A DNA stretch of 64,000 nt. Source: Nonomuraea typhae. Lineage in GTDB: Bacteria; Actinomycetota; Actinomycetes; Streptosporangiales; Streptosporangiaceae. The position numbers were made by a program, and so were the translations under genes. This document shows positions 1 through 8,634 of the stretch, piece by piece. The notes under the pieces are model-generated. The model did no database searches and had not been told where the DNA came from. It saw only the letters and a list, made by a program, of their open reading frames with translations. The stretch lies in NCBI RefSeq assembly GCF_009760925.1, contig NZ_VRLV01000015.1:186001-250000 (forward strand), in the 5' to 3' direction. Positions within the stretch are counted from its first letter, which is position 1. Every line of letters starts with the position of its first letter.

Positions 1-1078
1 CCCACGGCACCACCCACCCCGAGCCGACCCCGTACAAGGCGAACACCCCCAGCGCCACCACCTCGGACCCCAGCCCCGCCATCGACGTCACCGTGGCCCG
101 CGCCTCGTCCCCGATCAAGTCCTGCAACCGGGCGTCCAGCACCGCCACCGCCCAAGAGAAGGCCGCGAAAGCCAGCGCCACCACCACGAACGCCGGCCAC
201 AGCGCCACCTGCGTACCCGCCGCACCACCCCCCAGCGCCAGCGCCCCCACCCCCAGCACCACGGGCAACAGCCGCGCACCGTACCCCGCCAGCCAGCCGC
301 CCGCCGCGATCCCCGCGATCACCAGCGCCACCAGCACCGCGACCACCGGCGCCGCCGCCCCGCCCGCCACGGCCAGGAACGGCAGATACTCATCGACCGC
401 CGTCATCCCGGTGACCACCGACAGGATGACCAGCACCCGCCGCACGGACGGCGCCCGCCGTACCTCCGTCACCCCGGCACGCACCACCGACAGATACGAA
501 CCCCCACCCCGATCGGCGCCACGCGACTCCGGCAGCAGCAGACCCGCGCCCGCCCCCACGACCCCGGCCGCCACACTGGCCAGCCCGATCGCCGGATAAC
601 CGCCGGCGGCCAGCACGGGCGCGGCCACCAGGGCGGCGACCACGGCCGCCACCGAGGCCAGCGCCTCAGAACGGCCGATCACCCGCGCGTAGCCGTCGGC
701 CCGGCCCAGGCGCCCGAGCTCCTCGTACACCAGCGCCTGCAACGTGCCCGACTGCATCGCCGACGCCGCGCCCCACAGCACGAACCCGGCGGCGAAGGCC
801 CCGTACGACGGCACGAACGTCCACAATGCGAACCCGGCCGCGCTCAGCAGCGGCGCGAGCACCAGCAGGCGCCTGCGCGAGAACCGGTCGGCCCACACGC
901 TGGAGGGAATCTCCAGCAGGAACCCGGCCGCCGACCAGATCGCGAACAGCGAGGAAACCTCGCCGGCGGACAGGCCGGTGGTGGTGAAGTACACCGCGTA
1001 GACCGGATAGAAGAGGACGAACTCCGCGATGAAGGAATAGGCGTAAAGCCGAGGTTCAGGTCAATGTCGCCAGCTCAT
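1..1078 (-). CDS. MFS transporter, incomplete at the left edge, with an early in-frame TGA
   Basis: The reverse strand reads as a continuous hydrophobic protein of the major facilitator superfamily from about 1060 to the left edge. Its first helix (YAYSFIAEFVLFYPVYAVYF) is followed by the loop LLEIPSSVWADRFSRRRLL, a variant of the conserved MFS loop between helices 2 and 3. It is probably a drug or metabolite exporter, but the substrate is unknown. The only good start is the ATG at 1076-1078, with GAGGGAG about 12 nt upstream, yet codon 6 is TGA (1061-1063) in the same frame as the rest. No ATG, GTG or TTG follows before the first helix. The gene is therefore either broken by a nonsense change, affected by a one-base sequencing error, or started in an unusual way. 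The C-terminal part lies outside the window. Confidence 0.6.
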
Positions 1079-1144
1079 GCCGCCACGCTACTCCCTCGCT
1101 GACGGGTTTTTCGCCGGGTTTTCGGGGGTGAGAACCCGGCCGGA

Positions 1145-1163
1145 CGCCTTTACATTGTAGATT
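1145..1163. repeat. 19-bp direct repeat, copy 1, with a TACA-T-TGTA palindrome
   Basis: CGCCTTTACATTGTAGATT occurs here and again, without mismatch and in the same orientation, at 7020-7038. Its centre TACATTGTA (1151-1159) is a perfect palindrome, so it could be an operator. This copy lies between the MFS gene and the DGPF/sigma-factor pair, about 100 nt upstream of the latter. Confidence 0.75.
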
Positions 1164-1263
1164 TTTAGATTGCCGCCCAGGATAGTGTCGGAGTGAGCCA
1201 CCCGGCTCCGACGTCCCCGGTGAGAGGCGCCGGAGCGGCGCCGGTCACGAAAGAGGGACGAGC

Positions 1264-1674
1264 ATGAAGTACATGATTCTGCTGTACGCCTCCCAGCAGG
1301 ACTACGACGCCATGGCGGGCAAGGGCGGCGCCACCGCCTGGACGGCCGAGGACTTCACCGCGATGACCGCGTTCATGCGGCAGTGGAACGACGAACTCCG
1401 CGAGTCCGGCGAGTTCGTCGACGCCCGCGGCCTGGCCGCCCCCGCCCACACCCGGCGCGTCGGCAGCAAGGACGGCGTCCCCTTCGTCACCGACGGCCCC
1501 TACCCCGAGACCACGGAGGTCCTGGCCGGCTACACGATCGTCGAATGCGCCGGCTTCGACCGCGCCACCGAGCTCGCCGCCCGCCTGGCCGGCTGCCCCG
1601 CCCCCGCCGGCGCGCGCGCCAGCGCCTACGCCGACGTCCGCCCCATCGTCGACGGCGCCGGCGACCTGGCCTGA
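1264..1674 (+). CDS. YCII-related DGPF-domain protein
   Basis: A 136-residue cytoplasmic protein of the YCII-related (DGPF) family. It starts MKYMILLYA and carries the family signature FVTDGPYPETTEVLAGY at about residues 77-93. Proteins of this family are ferredoxin-like dimers of uncertain activity and are commonly encoded next to ECF42 sigma factors. GAGGGACGAGC just before the ATG acts as ribosome binding site. The stop overlaps the start of the sigma-factor gene in a TGATG arrangement (1672-1676), so the two are almost certainly co-translated. In this pairing it may act as partner or target of the sigma factor, but nothing in the sequence proves that. Confidence 0.9.
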   Translation: MKYMILLYASQQDYDAMAGKGGATAWTAEDFTAMTAFMRQWNDELRESGEFVDARGLAAPAHTRRVGSKDGVPFVTDGPYPETTEVLAGYTIVECAGFDRATELAARLAGCPAPAGARASAYADVRPIVDGAGDLA

Positions 1675-2900
1675 TGACCGCACCCGCGATCGAGGACCTG
1701 CTGCGCGAACAGGCGCCGCAGGTCCTCGGCGCCCTCGTGCGCCGCTACGGCCACTTCGACCTGGCCGAGGACGCCGTCCAGGAAGCGCTCATCGCCGCCG
1801 CGGCCCAATGGCCCCAGACCGGGCCGCCGGACAACCCGCGCGCCTGGCTGATCACCGTGGCCGCACGGCGCCTGACCGACCTGCTGCGCAGCGAGCAGGC
1901 CCGCCGCCGGCGCGAAGACGACACCGCCGCCCTGGCGCTGCCCGGCGCCTGGCTCTCCCCCGCCGCCGACCGGCCCCCGCCCGACGGCGACGACACCCTG
2001 ATCCTGCTGTTCCTGTGCTGCCACCCCGCGCTCGCGCCCAACCTCCAGGTCGCCCTCACCCTGCGCTCGGTCGGCGGCCTGACCACCCGGGAGATCGCCC
2101 GCGCCTTCTTCGTCCCGGAACCGGCCATGAGCCGGCGCATCACCCGCGCCAAACAGCGCATCAAGGACAGCGGCCTCCCCTTCCGCCTGCCCTGCGAAGC
2201 CGAGCGCGGCGAACGCGGCAAAGCCGTCCTGCACGTGCTCTACCTGATCTTCACCGAAGGCTACGCCAGCACCACCGGCCCCGACCTGGTCAGAGGCGAG
2301 CTGACCACCGAGGCCATCCGGCTGGCCAGAATCGCGCACCGGCTGCTGCCCGGCGACGCCGAGGCCGCCGGGCTGCTGGCGCTCATGCTCCTCACCGACG
2401 CCCGCCGCCCCGCCCGCCGGGCGCCGGACGGCTCCCTCGTCCCGCTGGCCGAGCAGGACCGCTCCCTCTGGCGCCGCGACCACATCGCCGAAGGCGCCGG
2501 CCTCATCACCCGCACGCTGCCCAAGGGCCCGGCCGGGCCGTACCAGCTGCAGGCGGCCATCGCCGCCCTGCACGACGAGGCGCCCAGCGCCGCGCAGACC
2601 GACTGGCCGCAGATCGCCGCCCTGTACGAGGTGCTGATCCGGGTGTCGGGCAACCCGATGGCCGTGCTCAACCACGCCGTCGCGCTGGCGATGGTCCACG
2701 GCCCGCAGGCCGGCCTCAGGCGGCTGGCCGACGCGGAAGCCGCGCTGTCCGGCCATCACCGGGTGCACGCCGTCCGCGCCCACCTGCTGGAGATGTCCGG
2801 CGACCGCGAGGGCGCACGGGCCGAATACGAGCGCGCGGCCGCGCGGACCGCCAGCCTCCAGGAGCAGCGCTACTTGTACGGCCGGGCCGCCCGCCAGTGA
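1674..2900 (+). CDS. ECF42-type RNA polymerase sigma factor with C-terminal extension
   Basis: A 408-residue extracytoplasmic-function sigma factor. Residues about 1-80 contain sigma region 2 (YGHFDLAEDAVQEALIAAAAQWP). Residues about 115-165 contain region 4 with its helix-turn-helix (LTTREIARAFFVPEPAMSRRITRAKQRI). The rest is a long helical extension of the DUF6596/TPR-like kind typical of group ECF42, which also explains a length about twice that of a plain ECF factor. The start is the ATG overlapping the stop of the DGPF gene. No anti-sigma factor gene is adjacent, which fits ECF42, where the C-terminal extension is thought to control activity. The last 31 bases overlap, tail to tail, the pentapeptide-repeat gene on the other strand. 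Confidence 0.92.
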   Translation: MTAPAIEDLLREQAPQVLGALVRRYGHFDLAEDAVQEALIAAAAQWPQTGPPDNPRAWLITVAARRLTDLLRSEQARRRREDDTAALALPGAWLSPAADRPPPDGDDTLILLFLCCHPALAPNLQVALTLRSVGGLTTREIARAFFVPEPAMSRRITRAKQRIKDSGLPFRLPCEAERGERGKAVLHVLYLIFTEGYASTTGPDLVRGELTTEAIRLARIAHRLLPGDAEAAGLLALMLLTDARRPARRAPDGSLVPLAEQDRSLWRRDHIAEGAGLITRTLPKGPAGPYQLQAAIAALHDEAPSAAQTDWPQIAALYEVLIRVSGNPMAVLNHAVALAMVHGPQAGLRRLADAEAALSGHHRVHAVRAHLLEMSGDREGARAEYERAAARTASLQEQRYLYGRAARQ

Positions 2901-3691
2901 TCGGGCCTGCTCAGCGCCTCGGGCAGGGTCGTGGCCGCGTCACCGCGGGCGGCGTTGACCTGGAACTGCGTCAGGAACAGGCTCGTGGCCAGCCGCGCGC
3001 CCCGCACGTCCGCACCCCGCAGGTCGGCGCCGATCAGATCGGCCCGGCCCAGATCGGCGCCCCGCAGGTCCGCGCCGATGAGGTAGGCGCCGCGCAGGTT
3101 CGCCCCCCGCAGGTCGGCGCCCTTGAGCTTGGCGCCCATGAGGTCGGCGTTGCGGCGATCCCTCTGCTTACGGCCCGCCCCCGCGCGCACGAGCTCACTG
3201 GTGCGCAGCAGCAGCGCGTTGACCTCACCGCGCAGCTCCACCACGTCCAGGCCCAGCAGCACCTGCGGGCCCTCGCGGGTGAGCGCCTCGGTGCGCTCCA
3301 GCAGCTTGCGCAGCTCCTCGTGCACCGGCTCGGCCGCGGGCCGCGACAGCGCCTCGGTCATGTACCACAGCAGCTCGTGAAGCTGGCGCACCACCGGGAA
3401 CACGGCGAACATCTCCTCCGCCGTCGCCGGCTCCTGCCGCCACGACCGCCCGCCGTACGTGACCTGGGCGACCTTCTGCCCGGCCCCGAAACACTCGTAC
3501 ACCGTGCAGCCGGTGAAACCCTCGTCCCGCAGCCGGGGGTGAATCCCGCAGCGGAAGTCCTCGCTCAGGTTGGGACACGGACGCCCCGCCTCCTTGTCGA
3601 GGGCGAAGTCGGCCGAACGGGCGAAGGGCAGCGCCACACAGCACAGGCCGAAACAGCTGGAACAGTCGGCGCGCAGAGATTCGTCGTGCAT
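2870..3691 (-). CDS. pentapeptide-repeat protein with a Cys-rich N-terminus
   Basis: A 273-residue protein in two parts. Residues 1-70 are rich in cysteine (CSSCFGLCC, then further single Cys residues up to CTVYECF), suggesting a metal or iron-sulphur site of the YkgJ-like kind. Residues about 185-240 are pentapeptide repeats of the A(D/N)LxG type (for example ADLRGANLRGAYLIGADLRG), which fold as a right-handed beta-helix. The middle is helical. The function is unknown; pentapeptide proteins include gyrase protectors, but this one lacks the long helix those have. It stands alone and ends inside the 3' end of the sigma-factor gene on the other strand. Confidence 0.85.
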   Translation of the reverse strand: MHDESLRADCSSCFGLCCVALPFARSADFALDKEAGRPCPNLSEDFRCGIHPRLRDEGFTGCTVYECFGAGQKVAQVTYGGRSWRQEPATAEEMFAVFPVVRQLHELLWYMTEALSRPAAEPVHEELRKLLERTEALTREGPQVLLGLDVVELRGEVNALLLRTSELVRAGAGRKQRDRRNADLMGAKLKGADLRGANLRGAYLIGADLRGADLGRADLIGADLRGADVRGARLATSLFLTQFQVNAARGDAATTLPEALSRPDHWRAARPYK

Positions 3692-3795
3692 GATGCTTCC
3701 AGGCTATCGGGCGCGCGAGCCCGGAGGCGCCGCCCGGCAGGCCGGGCGCACGGCCGTCCCTGGCGCTCACCGGCGGGCGGGCGGACACTGGATCG

Positions 3796-4983
3796 GTGAT
3801 GACCGCCGAGCCACTCTCGACGACGCGGCCGGAACGGCACACCGCCCTCGACGCCCTGCGCGCCCTGGTGGTGGTCGGGCTGGTGTTCTTCCACTCCTCC
3901 CTGGTCTTCGACTCGGGCAGCGACTTCTACGTCAAGAACGCCGACACCACCGGCGTCACCACGATCTTCGCCGGGCTGGCGGTCGTGTGGGCGATGCCCG
4001 CGCTGTTCCTCATCGCGGGCCTCGGCGCCTGGCACTCGCTGGCCAGGCGGGGACCGGGCAGGTTCGCGCTGGAGCGGTTACAGCGGCTCGGGGTGCCCCT
4101 GGTGTTCGCGCTGGTAACGCTGCTGCCGGTGCCGCAGTGGCTGCGGCTGCGCGCCCAGCCCGGGTACGCGGAGTCCTATCTGGAGTTCCTGCCGCGCTTC
4201 TTCCAGGTGCGCGTGGAATGGGGCAGGTTCCCGTTCGTGCTGCAGGGCGAGTCCTTCGAGACCGGCCACCTGTGGTTCGTGCTGCTCCTGCTGACGTTCG
4301 CGCTGCTGCTGGCGCCGCTGGCGCGCTGGGTTCCCGCCGCCCGGGCGCGAGCCGTGTGCTCCCGCCTGGCCGCGGTGGCCGAGCGGCGGCGGGGGGCGAT
4401 CCTGGTGCCCGCCCTCCTGCCGGCGCTGTCGTCCGCGCTGCTGGGCATCGAGCAGGAGTACGGCGGCTGGCACCACTGGACCTACCTGCTCTTCTTCGGC
4501 CTCGGCTTCGTGATCGCCGCCGACGAACGCTTCCGGCACGCCATGCGCCGCGACGCCAAGCTCGCCGTCGCGGCCGGGCTGGCGTCCTTCCTGCTGGGAT
4601 CGCCCGCGTTCCTCCTGGCCGGGGACCAGATCTTCCAGGCCACGACGCCCTTCGCGATCGGGGCCAGAATCCTGTACGGCGTGGCCGGCTGGTCCTGGGT
4701 CGTCGCCATCATGGGCCTGGTGGACCGGCCCCGCACCGCCACGACCCCGGCAGGCCGGGGCAACCGGTTCTCCGCCTACCTCGCGCCCGCCGTCCTGCCC
4801 CTGTACGTGCTGCACCAGCCGATCGTCGTGGCCGTGGCCTTCTTCGTCGTCTCCTGGCACCTGCCGCTCGCGGTCAAGCTGGCCATCGTGATCCTGGCCT
4901 CCCTGGTGCTCACCTTCGCCGTCTACGACCTGGTGATCCGGCGGACCGCGGTCACCCGCTACCTCTTCGGCATGAGGTCGTAG
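3796..4983 (+). CDS. acyltransferase family 3 membrane protein
   Basis: A 395-residue integral membrane protein of the acyltransferase-3 family. The N-terminal signature is present (ALDALRALVVVGLVFFHSSLVF, with the active His in the first helix), and about ten hydrophobic helices follow. Such enzymes transfer acyl groups to sugars or other carbohydrate acceptors at the membrane. The charged segment LWFVLLLLTFALLLAP and the C-terminal VLPLYVLHQPIVV match the family. The acceptor cannot be told from the context. The gene runs tail to tail into the PucR-type regulator with a 25-bp overlap. Confidence 0.85.
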   Translation: MMTAEPLSTTRPERHTALDALRALVVVGLVFFHSSLVFDSGSDFYVKNADTTGVTTIFAGLAVVWAMPALFLIAGLGAWHSLARRGPGRFALERLQRLGVPLVFALVTLLPVPQWLRLRAQPGYAESYLEFLPRFFQVRVEWGRFPFVLQGESFETGHLWFVLLLLTFALLLAPLARWVPAARARAVCSRLAAVAERRRGAILVPALLPALSSALLGIEQEYGGWHHWTYLLFFGLGFVIAADERFRHAMRRDAKLAVAAGLASFLLGSPAFLLAGDQIFQATTPFAIGARILYGVAGWSWVVAIMGLVDRPRTATTPAGRGNRFSAYLAPAVLPLYVLHQPIVVAVAFFVVSWHLPLAVKLAIVILASLVLTFAVYDLVIRRTAVTRYLFGMRS

Positions 4984-6068
4984 GCGGTCAGCGCCGCCTC
5001 CAGCAGGCGCGCCTCGGCGGGCACGGCCAGATCCAGCCCCGTCAGCATCGCCACCCGATGCAGCCGGTAGTCCAGCGTGTTGCGGTGGACGTGCAGGTCG
5101 AGCGAGCTCTGGCGGCGATTGTGGCCACGGCTGACGAACACCCGCAACGTCTCCAGCAGATACGGGTGGGCGTCGAGGGGATCCAGCTTCGCCGCCAGCC
5201 GGGCCAGGCCGGAACCGGGACGGGCGAGCTGGTACTCCACCAGCACGTCGTCGAACCGGTACACCCCGGGCGGCCGGCCCAGCCGCTGCACCAGCGCCAT
5301 GACCTCGCGCGCCTCCTCCGCCGCGGCCGGGATCCCGCCCGGCTCGGCCGCGCACGCGGCCGTCAGCAGCGGCGCTCCCCCGACCACCGCCGCCAGATCG
5401 GGCAGCGGCTTGCCCGCCGGGAGCAGCGCGATGCCCTCGGCGTGATCGGCCAGCACCAGCGTGCCCGCATGGGCGTCCAGGGCCGACTGCACCAGCCTCG
5501 GCGGCGGCGTCCGCGCGAAGGCGAAGCACACCACCTCGTGCGCCTGCCCAAGCTCCACCCCCGCCGCCGCGGCCAGCCCCTCATACGGCCGGCCGCCGAG
5601 CAGGGCCGCCAGCAACGCCCGCCGTACCCGCTTGTCCTCACCCCGGATGTCCTCCAGCGCCTGCTGATGGGCCAGCGCGACGGCGGGCATCGCGGTGCGC
5701 AGGCAGCCCAGCAGCCCCGCGCCCGCCTCGGCCAGCTCCCCCGGCCCGGCCTCCTCGGCCACCGCGCCCCACCACACCTGCGCGCCGATCAGGTACGCGG
5801 CCACGGCGGCCTCCAGCGGCACCCGCTCCTCGGCCCGCCGGGCCGACCACTCGATGAGCCTGGCCAGTTCCCCCGCGCCCACCGCCCCCGGATCCCGCAA
5901 CCCCCGCAGCATCAGCCCGAACACCGCCGTCACCGACCGGCTCACCTCGCCCTCGAGCACCTCACGCGGCAGATCCCGGTAAAAGGGCACCTCGGCCACG
6001 CACCGCGCGAGCACCGCGGCGGTCAGCTCCCGCACCCGCGGAGCCATCCGATCAAGCAGGTCCGGCAT
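4959..6068 (-). CDS. PucR/CdaR-type transcriptional regulator
   Basis: A 369-residue protein with the C-terminal helix-turn-helix of the PucR family (RRQSSLDLHVHRNTLDYRLH), preceded by a helical sensor region that starts MPDLLDRMAPRVRELTAAVL. An upstream in-frame ATG at 6116 would add 16 residues unlike the family, so I chose the ATG at 6066-6068. It is divergent from the secreted hydrolase gene, with 115 bp between the two starts, which makes that hydrolase a candidate target. The inducer is unknown. Confidence 0.85.
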   Translation of the reverse strand: MPDLLDRMAPRVRELTAAVLARCVAEVPFYRDLPREVLEGEVSRSVTAVFGLMLRGLRDPGAVGAGELARLIEWSARRAEERVPLEAAVAAYLIGAQVWWGAVAEEAGPGELAEAGAGLLGCLRTAMPAVALAHQQALEDIRGEDKRVRRALLAALLGGRPYEGLAAAAGVELGQAHEVVCFAFARTPPPRLVQSALDAHAGTLVLADHAEGIALLPAGKPLPDLAAVVGGAPLLTAACAAEPGGIPAAAEEAREVMALVQRLGRPPGVYRFDDVLVEYQLARPGSGLARLAAKLDPLDAHPYLLETLRVFVSRGHNRRQSSLDLHVHRNTLDYRLHRVAMLTGLDLAVPAEARLLEAALTAYDLMPKR

Positions 6069-6183
6069 CCCCGGATCGTCACATCGCACAAACCGCAGCG
6101 TCAATGATTGCCGCATGTGCGGAGCGACGCCAGCCTGCCAGCGCCGTCACCATCGAGCAAACCCCCCAGTCAGGAGGCCGCCC

Positions 6184-7008
6184 GTGTTCCGTCGCCTGCT
6201 CGCCGTCTTACTGGCCGTGATCGCCGCCACCGCCACGACCCCCGCCCGCGCGGCCACCGGTTTCCCCCCGACCGGCGGAAACTGGGGCGCGCCCGGCCCC
6301 TGGGCCACCGCCGTGGAGATCGGCCCGGTCAACACCCTCTACTACCCGCGCGACATCGCCGGCAGCACCCTGCGCCACCCGGTCATCGTCTGGGGCAACG
6401 GCACCGGCGCCGTGCCGTACGTCTACCGCGACCTCCTCCTGCACTGGGCCGGCCACGGCTTCATCGTCTCGGCCGCCAACACGCCCATGTCCAACCCCGG
6501 CATCTCCATGCGCGCCGGCATCGACGCCCTGGCCGCCCGTGACGCCGACCCCCGGAGCGTCTTCCACGGCCGCGTCGACCTCGGGCGCATCGGCGCCGCC
6601 GGCCACTCCCAGGGCGGCGCCGCCGCCATCGTCGTCGGCGCCGACCCCCGCGTGGACACCATCGTCCCCATCCAGCCGGGCCCGCTGGCCGACATCGACG
6701 CCGTGCACGGCCCCGCCTTCCTCATGGCCGGGCAGCGCGACGGCATCGTCTGGCCCGCGCTGGTGAAGGCGTTCTACAACGACGCCGGTCACATCCCGGC
6801 CGTCTACGGCGAGGTGCGCGGCGCCGACCATCTGACGGTCGTGGGCTCCCCCGGCCCGTTCGCCGCCCCGACGACGGCCTGGTTCCGCCTGCACCTCATG
6901 GACGACCCCGAGGCCCGGGCCGTCTTCTACGGCCCGCCCTGTGGCATCTGCACCGATCGTGGCACCTGGTCGGACGTACGCCGCAACGCCCTCGTCCCCG
7001 TTCAGTGA
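6184..7008 (+). CDS. secreted alpha/beta hydrolase (cutinase/polyester-hydrolase-like fold)
   Basis: A 274-residue secreted serine hydrolase. The GTG start at 6184 is preceded by a perfect AGGAGG 5 nt upstream. The signal peptide (FRRLLAVLLAVIAATATTPARA) ends with an ARA-A cleavage site. The nucleophile elbow is GHSQGG at about residue 142; a DGIVWP segment and a late GADHLTV supply plausible Asp and His. The architecture matches the alpha/beta hydrolases that contain actinomycete triacylglycerol/polyester hydrolases and related esterases, though the substrate is not proven. Its whole length lies opposite an apparent extension of the ABC ATPase reading frame, which I regard as non-coding. Confidence 0.85.
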   Translation: MFRRLLAVLLAVIAATATTPARAATGFPPTGGNWGAPGPWATAVEIGPVNTLYYPRDIAGSTLRHPVIVWGNGTGAVPYVYRDLLLHWAGHGFIVSAANTPMSNPGISMRAGIDALAARDADPRSVFHGRVDLGRIGAAGHSQGGAAAIVVGADPRVDTIVPIQPGPLADIDAVHGPAFLMAGQRDGIVWPALVKAFYNDAGHIPAVYGEVRGADHLTVVGSPGPFAAPTTAWFRLHLMDDPEARAVFYGPPCGICTDRGTWSDVRRNALVPVQ

Positions 7009-8634
7009 AACACGGCGGGCGCCTTTACATTGTAGATTCATTATCCGGCTCCGCTCCCCTCCCGGCGCGAAGACCGGGACCGCGGCCAGCAACGCCCGCG
7101 TGTACGGCGCGGCGGGGGCGGCGAACACCTCCCCCACCGGCCCGGACTCCACCACCCGGCCGTCCTTCATGACGGCGACCCGATCACTCACCTGACGGAT
7201 CACCGCGAGATCGTGGGAGATGAAGATCATCGCCATGTCCAGCTCGCGCCGGAGCCCGGCCAGCAAGTCCAGGATCTGGGCCTGGATGGAGACGTCGAGC
7301 GCGGAGACCGGCTCGTCGCAGACGAGCAGCCCGGGTTCCGGCGCCAGCGCGCGGGCGATGGCCACCCGCTGGCGCTGCCCGCCCGACAGCTCGCGCGGGT
7401 GCCTGCGCAGCACCGTGGCGGGCAGGCCGACCTGGTCCAGCAGGGCCGCGACGCGGCGGGCGCGGGCCCGGCCGCGGATCCCGGTCAGCGCGGCGGCCTC
7501 GGCCACGATGCGCTCGACGGTGTAGCGGGGGTCGAACGAGCCGAGCGGGTCCTGCTGAACGGCCTGGATGGCGGGGCGGCGGGTCCTGCGCTCGCGCTCC
7601 GGCACGCCGCTCCACGGCCGGCCGTCCAGCAGGACCCGTCCCCCGTCGGGGTCGAGCAGGCCCAGCGCGATCCGGGCGGCGGTGGTCTTGCCGGAGCCGG
7701 ACTCCCCCACGATACCGAGGGTCTCCCCTGCCCTGACGTGGAAGGACACCTCCTCGAGCGCGTGGTGCCAGGCGCCGCCGGGGGTGCGGAACCGCTTGGT
7801 GAGGCGTTCGGCGGCCAGCACGATCGGGCGCTCCGGTCCCGGCTCCGGCTCCGGCTCCGGCTCCGGCTGAGCGTGCACGGACGGGACCGCGGCGATCAGG
7901 GCCTTGGTGTAGGCATGACCGGGCTCGGCCAGGATCCGGGCGGTGGCGCCCTGCTCCACGATCGTCCCCTCGCGCATGACCGCCACCCGGTCGGCCAGCC
8001 GGGCCACCACGGCCAGGTCATGGCTGATCAGGACGAGCCCCGCGCCGTTCTCCTTCAGCGCGCCGAGCAGGTCCAGGATCTGCGCCTGGACCGTCACGTC
8101 CAGGGCGGTGGTGGGCTCGTCGGCCACGAGCAGCCGGGGCGCGGCGGCCAGCACCGAGGCGATGAGCGCCCGCTGCCGGAGCCCTCCGGACAGCTCGTGC
8201 GGGTGCTGGCGGGCCCGCCGGTCCGGCTCGGGGACGCCGACGTCCTCCAGCAGGCCGCGCACCCGGGCCGCGACGTCGGCGCGGGGCACCACCCGGTGGG
8301 TGCGCAGCGTCTCGGCGATCTCCGCGCCGACGGTCCTGAGCGGGTCGAGCGAGGTCAGCGCGTCCTGAAGGACCAGGCCGATCCGCCGGCCCCGGACCGC
8401 CCGCCAGCCCCTCTCCCCCAGTCCCGTCAGGTCTTCGCCCTCGAAGGCCAGCCGGCGGGCGGTGACCCGGGCCCGCGGCCCAGCCAGCCCCACGAGGGCG
8501 CGGGCGGTCACGCTCTTGCCCGAGCCCGACTCCCCCACGATGGCCAGGCATTCGCCGGGCGCCACCGCGAAGGACACCTGGCGGACGGCGTGAACCGCCC
8601 CGAAGCGCACGTCCAGCCCTTCGACCTCGATCAC
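6208..8634 (-). CDS. fused dual ATPase of a peptide-type ABC transporter (no stop at the expected place)
   Basis: Two Opp/Dpp-type ATPase domains are fused in one chain, as in DppDF/GsiA-type proteins. Each half has a Walker A motif (GESGSGKSVTA and GESGSGKTTAA), an ABC signature (LSGGLRQR and LSGGQRQR) and a Walker B motif. The halves are joined by an acidic Pro-Glu repeat (7836-7869). Translation starts at GTG 8634, which overlaps the permease stop (GTGA). Family homology ends near 7055 (AAVPVFAPGGERSR), but no in-frame stop follows. The frame stays open for another 280 codons through the antisense of the secreted hydrolase to 6208. Both other frames have stops just there (7031-7046), so a small indel or a rearrangement probably removed the natural end. 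It energises uptake through the two permeases upstream. Confidence 0.85.
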   Translation of the reverse strand: MIEVEGLDVRFGAVHAVRQVSFAVAPGECLAIVGESGSGKSVTARALVGLAGPRARVTARRLAFEGEDLTGLGERGWRAVRGRRIGLVLQDALTSLDPLRTVGAEIAETLRTHRVVPRADVAARVRGLLEDVGVPEPDRRARQHPHELSGGLRQRALIASVLAAAPRLLVADEPTTALDVTVQAQILDLLGALKENGAGLVLISHDLAVVARLADRVAVMREGTIVEQGATARILAEPGHAYTKALIAAVPSVHAQPEPEPEPEPGPERPIVLAAERLTKRFRTPGGAWHHALEEVSFHVRAGETLGIVGESGSGKTTAARIALGLLDPDGGRVLLDGRPWSGVPERERRTRRPAIQAVQQDPLGSFDPRYTVERIVAEAAALTGIRGRARARRVAALLDQVGLPATVLRRHPRELSGGQRQRVAIARALAPEPGLLVCDEPVSALDVSIQAQILDLLAGLRRELDMAMIFISHDLAVIRQVSDRVAVMKDGRVVESGPVGEVFAAPAAPYTRALLAAVPVFAPGGERSRIMNLQCKGARRVSLNGDEGVAAYVRPGATIGADATGRAVEDGPGLGVVHEVQAEPGRRRGGERAGGAHDRQMVGAAHLAVDGRDVTGVVVERLHQRGPDDAVALPGHEEGGAVHGVDVGQRARLDGDDGVHAGVGADDDGGGAALGVAGGADAPEVDAAVEDAPGVGVTGGQGVDAGAHGDAGVGHGRVGGRDDEAVAGPVQEEVAVDVRHGAGAVAPDDDRVAQGAAGDVARVVEGVDRADLHGGGPGAGRAPVSAGRGETGGRAGGGRGGGGDHGQ
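7020..7038. repeat. 19-bp direct repeat, copy 2
   Basis: This is identical to 1145-1163, with the TACATTGTA palindrome at 7027-7035. It sits exactly where the ABC ATPase homology stops and the secreted hydrolase gene ends, in the gap between the two genes. Confidence 0.75.
7836..7869 (-). repeat. GGCTCC hexanucleotide tandem repeat coding a Pro-Glu linker
   Basis: Five to six near-perfect copies of a 6-bp unit code alternating Glu-Pro between the two ATPase halves. Such a repeat can change length by slippage without shifting the frame. Confidence 0.7.

Noticed and set aside
6208..7020. Extra C-terminal 270 residues of the ABC ATPase
   Set aside because: The translation is Gly/Asp/Val-rich without domains and is exactly antisense to a secreted hydrolase with signal peptide and catalytic motifs; I treat it as read-through of a lost stop.
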